The position numbers were made by a program, and so were the translations under genes. Of a DNA stretch of 28,151 nucleotides, positions 13,062 through 21,000 are shown in pieces. The notes below the pieces were generated by a model, which made no database searches, was not told the DNA's origin, and saw nothing but the letters and a program-made list of their open reading frames with translations. How positions within the stretch are numbered: the stretch's first letter is position 1; each line of letters opens with the position of its first letter. The stretch comes from a virus: positions 1-28,151 of IMG/VR virus record IMGVR_UViG_3300042507_002324; one strand, written 5' to 3'.

Positions 13062-13087
13062 AAAGGGGCACAGGCCCCTTTCTTTTT
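13062..13087 (+). terminator. Rho-independent terminator of the plus-strand genes
   Basis: AAAGGGGC (13062-13069) and GCCCCTTT (13074-13081) form a perfect 8-bp stem around loop ACAG, followed by CTTTTT (13082-13087). It lies just after the reductase gene and before two converging minus-strand genes, so it marks the boundary between the two transcription directions. Read from the other strand the stem is followed by few T residues, so it mainly stops rightward transcription. Confidence 0.9.
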
Positions 13088-13130
13088 GCCCTTAGTTTAC
13101 ATTACGGGCTGAAGTATAAGTATGTAGACT

Positions 13131-13271
13131 TTATTTCTCTTGTTGTTTAATTTTCCTCTCTTGCTTCAGCATCTCTGCTGTGGGCTTCTTTCCTGAACCA
13201 CGGTTGGCCCTGATATTGTCCCACAGGCCTCTCGGCGAATAGGAACCATCCTTCCTCTTCATTAAATTCAT
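13131..13271 (-). CDS. 46-aa basic phage protein (RGLWDNI type)
   Basis: Found by hand translation of the minus strand. It begins at an ATGA overlap with the previous small gene and ends just before the convergent terminator. The product is basic: MNLMKRKDGSYSPRGLWDNI, then RANRGSGKKPTAEMLKQERK and a Lys/Gln tail. The segment SPRGLWDNIRANRGSGKKPT...M is a pattern I have seen in many tiny phage virion-region proteins, though the function is not known. It is the last gene of the leftward late operon. Confidence 0.65.
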   Translation of the reverse strand: MNLMKRKDGSYSPRGLWDNIRANRGSGKKPTAEMLKQERKIKQQEK

Positions 13272-13396
13272 CTTCCTTGACCCCTGTACTTCTTGTTGTA
13301 CATTTTACTTGTCTTGTTGTCAGAGTCACTCTTTGCATGGCCACCAACAGATTTCTTTTTGCTTAGTACAATTTTACCAGTTTCCTTCTTAGCCAT
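13268..13396 (-). CDS. 42-aa Lys-rich phage protein
   Basis: Found by hand translation. MAKKETGKIVLSKKKSVGGH starts the product and SKMYNKKYRGQGR ends it; the C-terminal NKKYRGQGR is typical of a tiny basic phage protein that usually sits next to the RGLWDNI-type one. It begins eight bases after the metallopeptidase stop codon and is ATGA-coupled to the next gene. Its charge (about a quarter Lys/Arg) suggests nucleic-acid or membrane-surface binding, but no role is known. Confidence 0.62.
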   Translation of the reverse strand: MAKKETGKIVLSKKKSVGGHAKSDSDNKTSKMYNKKYRGQGR

Positions 13397-13404
13397 GTGT
13401 AAAT

Positions 13405-14613
13405 TTAATCATTTTTGTTCATGTGCTCATTTATCTTCCTGACTATCTCGTGGATGTCTTCAGGTTTGTTGACATGATATGGGGGGATGTACAACTCTCC
13501 ACAATCACAGTCCTGTCCATACACACTCAAAAGCAGTTGAAGGTCGTTGGTGGTAACCAAATGGTCTAGGTCTAAGTCAGCCTCTGTGCAGTAGTTACAG
13601 TTGAAGTACGACAACAAGTGCAACAGGTCTGACGTCCCAACAAAACAGTCTCCGTCAAAATCACCAAAACAGAATGTTTCGTCGGAGAACAAGTCAGACC
13701 GCTGGTACTCAAGCATAGCATGCATCCTGTCTATCTGCCCAGGAGTAAACATATTCCTGCACTCTTCGTGGCAATAATCCATGTGATTGTCAGCAGTGAA
13801 GGGAACGCCATTGTACGTGGTAACGGGGCAGTGATACCCAGGAACCCCAGGACACCCATAGCTAACCTTAGTCGGGGGTGTGTCGCACACATAATCGCCT
13901 GTATGTTCGCATGTGCCTAGGTTCAAGCCACAGCTTGATACAGATGTAGTGTTATTCTTGAACACGTGATGCAACCCACAGTAGTGCCCCATCTCGTGGG
14001 TGAGCGTCTCGTTTTCAAATCTAAACGTGAGGTGAGGGCCATCTACACCAAACACCTCTGTCTCCACCCATACCCCGTCAAGAGTAGACCAAGGGTAGTA
14101 TGTGACCCATGCAAATCCAAGTACAGATGAGCAGAAGTCCGGGGCAACGTACACGTTGCAGTATTCTGCCGTGTTCCATTTCACCATGTTTGTCCACTGA
14201 GCCATCTGAGTACCGTAATCCGGGAAACAGACGCCTCCATTATTTCTGTATGACGTTGCCCATGCAAATGAACCAAGATGGGTGTAGGTGACGTCAACGA
14301 GATTGAACGATATGCTCGTCCCCTCAAAGTCTACATTTAGCTGTTCGAATGCATCAATAACAACATCAAGACCTACGTTGCTGTTAGGGAAGTATTCGTT
14401 GTCGTGAAGGACGTGAACCACACAGTTAATTGTTTTCTCTGTGTACACACGATTGGCAGAACTGTAGTCTTCTGGAAGCGTGTTTTCTTGAGAGCCCATG
14501 ACAACACACTCTTCTTGAGCAGGCGCAGGTGCAGCACAGAAAGAAAAGGACATGCACACAGTAAGAAACCACAGCACAGGCCAGGCGCTTCTGAGGGGGA
14601 GAGAATGATTCAT
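13405..14613 (-). CDS. Secreted pappalysin-like (M43) zinc metallopeptidase with dockerin-like calcium repeats
   Basis: 402 aa. Residues 1-32 are a signal peptide (hydrophobic core at about 11-26, Ala/Pro-rich cleavage region). The catalytic domain has HEMGHYCGLHH (206-216, zinc ligands H206, H210, H216 and catalytic E207), the family-typical TGDYVCDTPP (238-247) and the Met-turn DNHMDYCHEECRNMFTPGQIDRM region with M278. Many Cys residues suggest disulphides. Two calcium-loop repeats follow: FGDFDGDCFVGTSDLLHLLSYF (316-337) and ADLDLDHLVTTNDLQLLLSVYG (345-366), as in dockerin/EF-hand tails. It is ATGA-coupled to the holin gene, so it is made with the lysis proteins. Such peptidases are usual in secreted flavobacterial proteins but unusual in a phage. 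Its target (host envelope, capsule or extracellular matrix) is unknown. Confidence 0.88.
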   Translation of the reverse strand: MNHSLPLRSAWPVLWFLTVCMSFSFCAAPAPAQEECVVMGSQENTLPEDYSSANRVYTEKTINCVVHVLHDNEYFPNSNVGLDVVIDAFEQLNVDFEGTSISFNLVDVTYTHLGSFAWATSYRNNGGVCFPDYGTQMAQWTNMVKWNTAEYCNVYVAPDFCSSVLGFAWVTYYPWSTLDGVWVETEVFGVDGPHLTFRFENETLTHEMGHYCGLHHVFKNNTTSVSSCGLNLGTCEHTGDYVCDTPPTKVSYGCPGVPGYHCPVTTYNGVPFTADNHMDYCHEECRNMFTPGQIDRMHAMLEYQRSDLFSDETFCFGDFDGDCFVGTSDLLHLLSYFNCNYCTEADLDLDHLVTTNDLQLLLSVYGQDCDCGELYIPPYHVNKPEDIHEIVRKINEHMNKND

Positions 14614-15071
14614 CGTTTGTTAAGTCTTATCTTTTCGTATGAACGCCCAGCAAAGTATGCAGTAAACGCAGTTGTCATCAAAACACTAAATACATCTATG
14701 TAAGATTCATTTATGTTAAATGCCACGTTTTCAATGCTGTCGGTGACTACAAATATAGTGAATGAAAGTATCAAATACATTAAAATCATGGGCCTTATAT
14801 TCTTAGACAACCATGAGTCAGACATCATATCTGACTTCCATCGTTCAGTCACATTGTCCTGAGCATTGGACTCATACTCCATGAGCATCTTCTCAAGTTC
14901 CATCTTCTCTTGAGCGGTCATGTTTGGCTCAAGGTCTATGAGCCTCTTGACCACGCCAAGAGCCCCTTGGTCTGGAAGCAGTTCTCCAACTGTCTCCAGA
15001 ACGTCAGGGGCCTTGTCCTTCAGCCAGATTCCGACCTTGGTGTCCTTAATCTTCTTTCGGTCCTTTCTCAT
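14610..15071 (-). CDS. Holin of the 3TM (gene-transfer-agent type) family
   Basis: 153 aa. The N-terminal ~85 residues are a charged, coiled-coil-like cytoplasmic part (KDKAPDVLETVGELLPDQGALGVVKRLI, NMTAQEKMELEKMLMEYE). Two or three hydrophobic segments follow: RPMILMYLILSFTIFVV (about 94-110) and the region of VFSVLMTTAFTAYFAGRSYEKIR (about 127-149). The start RPMIL and end FAGRSYEKIR are typical of 3TM holins that form inner-membrane pores to release lysis enzymes. It overlaps the giant gene by 26 bases and the metallopeptidase by 4, placing it firmly in the late operon. Confidence 0.82.
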   Translation of the reverse strand: MRKDRKKIKDTKVGIWLKDKAPDVLETVGELLPDQGALGVVKRLIDLEPNMTAQEKMELEKMLMEYESNAQDNVTERWKSDMMSDSWLSKNIRPMILMYLILSFTIFVVTDSIENVAFNINESYIDVFSVLMTTAFTAYFAGRSYEKIRLNKR

Positions 15072-18000
15072 TGTAAAGTTTGTTGAAACGCATCATAATC
15101 AAACGCTGCTCCTCGTAGAGTTCAAAGATTCTGTTCTGTCTGTCCACATAGTTTTCCATCTGTTCAGCCAACCTTATCTTCTCCCTGTTTGTTTTTAACA
15201 TTTTTTCAGTTCTCTTGGCCTCATTGCTAAGAAGATATATACTTCCATAACGAGACTTCTCTCCCCTTGTCTTTGGGTCCTCATATTCATCAAGCAATTG
15301 CTTCGTGGTTATAAGGTTGTCTCTGAACTTGTCGTAATCATAATGCTTTCCAATCTCACCATATATATTTCTTACCAGAGGCAGGTCACTGAGAGTCATC
15401 TTAACCCACTCACCCTCCTTTATCATCTGAGCGGAGTTATATATCAAGGTGCCAGTTCTACTAACAAACCTACCCGCACCGCCTATATAGAAGTTCCAGT
15501 AGTGATACAGTCTGTCTGGGTTAAAGTCCAGTGCCCCAGGGGTATACTCACTTCCACCTGTTGACTCGTTCATCCACTGAGCCATGTCTCTCAAGAACTT
15601 GGGAGACTTGTACGCAAGCTGATATTCTGGAACAGGTGTCCCAAATGGCATTTGCTCTCTGTACACAATAGTCCCAAAGAAAGTCTCGTTGATAGCTGCC
15701 TCACCAAAGGCTGCAAGCCCAGAAGGAGTAAGCGCCGTAATCAGACCTTTTTCAGGAGTTGAGTAGCTTCCAAACTGGACTGGCGAGAATGAGTTCAGGA
15801 TAGAACTCATCGTAAAAGCAAAGGCATCGTCTGCTTCTCTTTCGCCAAGAACGGTAGAAGTGACGGCTTCACCAAACGAGGATAGTATACCAAACCCATA
15901 AGCCATAGGAAGCTTGAAGTACTTGTCCTTCTCATACATAAGTATAAGGTTTCTTTGCTTCTCATGGTCAGGTATCTTGTTGTACAACAACTCACCATCC
16001 TCATCCTCTCCACTCATAGCTATGTTGATGGCGGTCAGTGCGCTGCTAAGACCAAATAATCCCAAGCCAAGTTTCTGGGCCTTTCTGAGTCTCTTGACGG
16101 TTGTCCCATCCGGAAGCGTCACGTTCTTGCGAGAACCCATCGTAGTAAAGAATCTATAGCTACCCTGGATGCTGGCCCCGAAGAACAACTTGAACTGATT
16201 CAACGTGATTCCCCACTCACCGTACTTGTTAAAGTTCACGGTTATGTTCTTGGCAAGCTGTGCTGCCTTGGGTCTTGACATGCCCTTTTCTCTTCCGGCT
16301 ATGTAGACAGAAAGCCTGATGGTCTGTTCGAACGCATCATTGACTCCCTCCACGTATCCACCAATTTTTCCAAGCGCCTTCTTCGTGAGATACAGTTTGT
16401 TTGGAGATAGGTCTCTCTCAAGTTCTCTGGCAATCTCGGATAGCGGCTTGGCGTAAGTATACCCAGTAAGGCCACCGTCCTCAATCATCTCATCCATGTA
16501 CTGATTTATCTCAGGACTACCAGGTCTTCCGTTGGCCCTTGCAACCAACGACTTCATCACTGGCCAAACCTTTTTCTTGATTTTGGCTACCTCCTTTTCT
16601 ATATCAAAACCAGCTGCTATGCCTCCTTCCTCGCTTTCGTATGCAGCATTGAATAGAGCAGCCTCAAGGTCTCTGGTGAAGTTCGGGATGAAGAACTCGG
16701 GGTTCATCGTGGTGAGCGACTTACGCAACCAGGCAGTTGGCAGAAGGGCAAGCATCTTGTTGAATGCGTTTACCTTGTCCACCCCCATGTTCTTCAACTG
16801 CTTGGCAAGAGATGGGTTCTGGAACCTGATGAATAACTGCTTACCCTCAACTCTTACACCAACGGTTGAGTCAGCGCCAAACTCTACGGAGGTCTCTACG
16901 CTCCACACTGATGATGGATTCTGCTGAACCAGGTTCAACAATGACACAAGGGCCTCGTTCTTTCTTGCCTTGATTCTCAGTGCCGCAGACGCAGATATAA
17001 TGTTGGCAAGCACGTTGGTTGCCTTGCTCGCCCTGCCCTTGGCCTTCTTACTAGTTCTTCCATAAACGTGTATGCCAGAGCCGCCAGTGGGGTAGACAGT
17101 TGTTTGAGCATCCTTCTCGTCTAAAGCAATACCATACAGCGGAACGTAGGTTTCGTCCTGCTCCCAAGAATCTATAACATCCTGAGACTCAAGACCAAAG
17201 TCAATCATAATCTGTCTGTTCTCAGCGAGCATATCCTTGAACATCTTAGCCCCTTGCTCAAGAACCTCCTTGGGGTACTTCTGCTCAAGTTCTTCAATCA
17301 ATGCATCCGCCTCCTCGTTCGACATGCCAGAGCCGTTTTCTTTGCCATACTTCTCGAATATCATCTGGTTTCGAGACGGGGCATGAAGGGCGTACAAGTA
17401 ATCCGACAGGTCGTCAGACATCAGCTTGTTCTTTCTCATGAACTCCTTGGCTGCGTCAAGCTTAGTCTCGAACTTTTTGAAGTCGGACATTGTCTTACCA
17501 GGCATGAGTTCCTCCATCATTCTGAAGTCAGACTCAAGACCAACCTTTCTGCCCTGAGCCTTGACATCCTCAGTGAGCCAAAGAATTTCAGCGTACTTAT
17601 CCTGCAAGACCCTCCTTACATTAAGAAGCATGGCTCTGAAGTTTGACAACTCAGATGGCTCATACTCGCTCTGACCCTGGTCATTCATAGGGCCTTGGTA
17701 ATATACCCCATCAACTGCCTGCTGACTATGTATGGAGTTCTCAGGCTCATGCATGGACAGCATGGTGTCGTACAGCTGACGCATCTTGTCGCTCAGTTCA
17801 ATCTCAAGAGGAGTTCCCTTGATGCTGCTGTATATCTCGCCAAGCCAGTTCTTGAACGACTTGAATATATTTACAAGAGACAGGTTGGACACAGAGCCAT
17901 CGTACAGGAACTTCTCAAAGCCCTCTGCAAATGCCTCGCTGGTGTCTCTACCCCACTCCTCATGACCAGCCCACTCCAAGACAGTTTCTCTCTCCTCTTC

Positions 18001-21000
18001 GGTAAGATACTGCTCGTAGAGGTGAGCCAGTTCGTGGAGAGGGGACGTGACGTCTGGACTTGATATAGCGTACACCACGCCCTCCTTGTTCTTGATGGCT
18101 ATAGCCGCCCTTTGATTCTGGAAGTATACCTGCTCCTTGTTGTCTATGTTGTATATAGAGCCATCCTCCCCAAGTTTGTAGATGGGGGTGCGAAGTCTTG
18201 ACACGAAGTACTTATCGTAGTTCGGGTCCTTGAGTCTCCACATCGGCTCCTTTATTGTATCGGGTCTGTTGTCCCAAGTCTTGGTGACATATTCTATAGT
18301 TCTGTTGTCACCCTCCCCGTTAAACCCTACGAATACCCCAATCTGTCCTCTAACGTTTATGTTGTCCCCAGGAACCAGGTTAGGCAACTGTCTCGTGTTT
18401 CCAGACATCTTGAAGTCACCCTCCACAGGGGTCATGGGTCTCGTGGTCTGGGCACGCAATCCAGCTGGCCCCCTGTTCCACTCCGACACAACCATGTCGA
18501 ACCCATTCTCATTTGCAGCCTTGGTAACCCAGGCCAGCTGATGGTTGAACGAAGGGAACTTGGCGTTGGGGTTGTCCATGAACTTTCGGTACGACTCAAG
18601 AGCTTGGTCAAACAGGTTAAGCTTGTCCTCGTTGAAGTAGTACACTTTGTTCTTGGGAACCTTGACGATGTGAGGCACGTTTGGAGATACCTCCTTTGTT
18701 GAATCCACATAGTACATGGCCACCCCGCCCACCTGACCTATGGCAGCAGCCTCGTCTCTGGAGGTGTGCGTCTTCTCCCCGGCCATAGGCTTGACCTGGT
18801 CTCTTCTTTCGTCGGAGTAGTGTCTGAAGACGTAGTTGCCCTCGTCATCCTGGGTCATGACAGCATCAACCTCCTCAGGCAAAGAGTATGCGTTGTTGTT
18901 CTCTATAAACGGGTCTATGTTGTTGTCTTTCAGTCTCTGCGCTATCTCTGCATACTGCTGCTTTGAGAACGTCTTTGGGTTCTTGCCGCTTGCGCCAGTC
19001 TGTATGGTGCTGAAGTCAGACATCTTGAACACAGAGAACTGACCAGCAAATCTTGCGAACTTCATGGCGAGGGCCTCGTTGTCCTCAGGAACCATGATGT
19101 TTATATCTATGGAAACTTTGTCTGAGTTGGGGAACTTGTAAAGCCCAAACTTGACCTCGTCCGTGGCGAATACCTCCTTCATCGTGTTGATGTAGTCGGC
19201 AATCATCTCTGGAGTCAGTTCGCTCTGCGTGGTGTTGAAGGAGCCTACAGGAACCACAAGGCCAGTGCCCTCAGAGAACCCCGTTCCTTCATAGTTGAAG
19301 GTGGCCCCATCCTCCTCAGCCACGTCCAGGCCTTTGATTCTATCTACCTGAGCCTTAGTATTTTGTGCAAGTTCTTTCTTGTTTACAGTTGGGCCCTGCA
19401 TCAAAATCTGCGTGGTATCAGTGCCGTCAGCTTTTCTTTGAATAGTTTTAACTGCCTTGCTTAATCCAGAACTCGCTGGCAAGGTCTTACTCATTCTCTC
19501 CTTGTCACTGGATATAGGCATGTTGCTTCCAGGTTCAAGAGGATGCTCCACCATGTTGCCCCAGTATTCTCGGTTACCGTATATGTTTACTTTTACCTTA
19601 GTGTCTGGATTTATAACCTGTGCAGCCCAGCCGTAAGACTTATGCGTGTACATGCCATTCTCGGCAGTATCAACAGCAACAAACGTATTTCCGTTAGGGT
19701 TAACATCAACCTCAACAGAAGCGTATACCATCCCGTTTTTTACCGTTCCCTTGTCATATTGTGAGGTAAACATATCCCTCAAAACAGGCTCACAAAAACC
19801 ACGTTCAAGAGCATGTCTTATGTCTCCAGCAGTAATTCTTTTAGTCTTGCTTTTGTTTGGCTTAAAGTCCTCCTTTGATTCAAAGTTGCCTATGTCAAAC
19901 AACACGCTGACTAACTCTTCTCTAAGGTTTTTATTTTCTTTTGCCGCATCAGCAAGATATGCGGTTAGCGTCTCGGAAAACAAAAACCTATCCTGAAAAC
20001 TTCTTTTCTGTATAGCAGAATATATTTTTTCAAGAACAACTTCAAAGCTGTCTCTTTTCTTTATGTCTGCTTTTAATTGTATTAGTTTTGTTTTCTTTAT
20101 TCCAGTCTCTTCATCAACACTTTCTTGAAGCTTGGACTTAGTGCTTGCTTGGACAAGTGCTTCAACGAGAGTTGGTTTTTTCAAGGCTGACTTAGGGTCT
20201 CTAACCATCATCTCCAACAACCTGACAAAACCAGTGTTGAAGGTGTGATTAGTTCTAAGCTTTTTCATATTTGTAGTAATGAGGGCAAGTCTAACCTTAC
20301 CATCCTTACTTTCCTTAGCTGCTTTGTTCAGGGCATTGACAAGTATGTTCGTCGCGTTTTTTGTGGTAGACACCCAGAACAAATTGCTTTCTCTTGCCCC
20401 AGGAATGAGCGGGTAATAAACACCCCCCTCTCCTTCCATGATTAAAGTTCCTTTTCTGGCAATGTCACCAGCAAACATTCCATCAGGAATATGTAGAACC
20501 ATAGATGCATCAAAGAGAGATTCTATATCAGCCTCGTCATCTATAAGTCCATCGGCCTTTAGCTGAGCAAACTCTTCGTCATTCTTCAGCCACGTTCTTG
20601 TGAATCCGTTCTCGCTAAGCTTTATGTTTTCTTGGAACAGCAGCACCTCCTCGGTGTTGTCTGGGACTATCTTGCCATCAGGGGTGACGGACTTGGCCTT
20701 CTCCCACGACACACGACCGTACATCTCCTCCTTGCTAATTCCGTCTCTCTTGGCCATATTGGTAATCATGACGTCAGCCACAGCGGCGTCAGCCTTGGCC
20801 TTGTCTTTGGGCAATCCGAACACCACCTCAAAAGTCTTGGCAAGCTGGGCCTTGTTCTTGGGCTTAGATATTTTTGCAGACTCCTTGGCCCTTGCATCAG
20901 CAAACTTGGCGTCCATGGGGCTTGCAGTACCGCGCTTGACCACAAGCTTTGCAGGCTGTACCATCTGCCCGTTCTTTCTTATCTCTGGCTTTGACACAGA

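Noticed and set aside
13007-13243. Open frame starting at the reductase ATGA and running rightward
   Set aside because: It passes through the strong terminator hairpin and is antisense to two better minus-strand genes.
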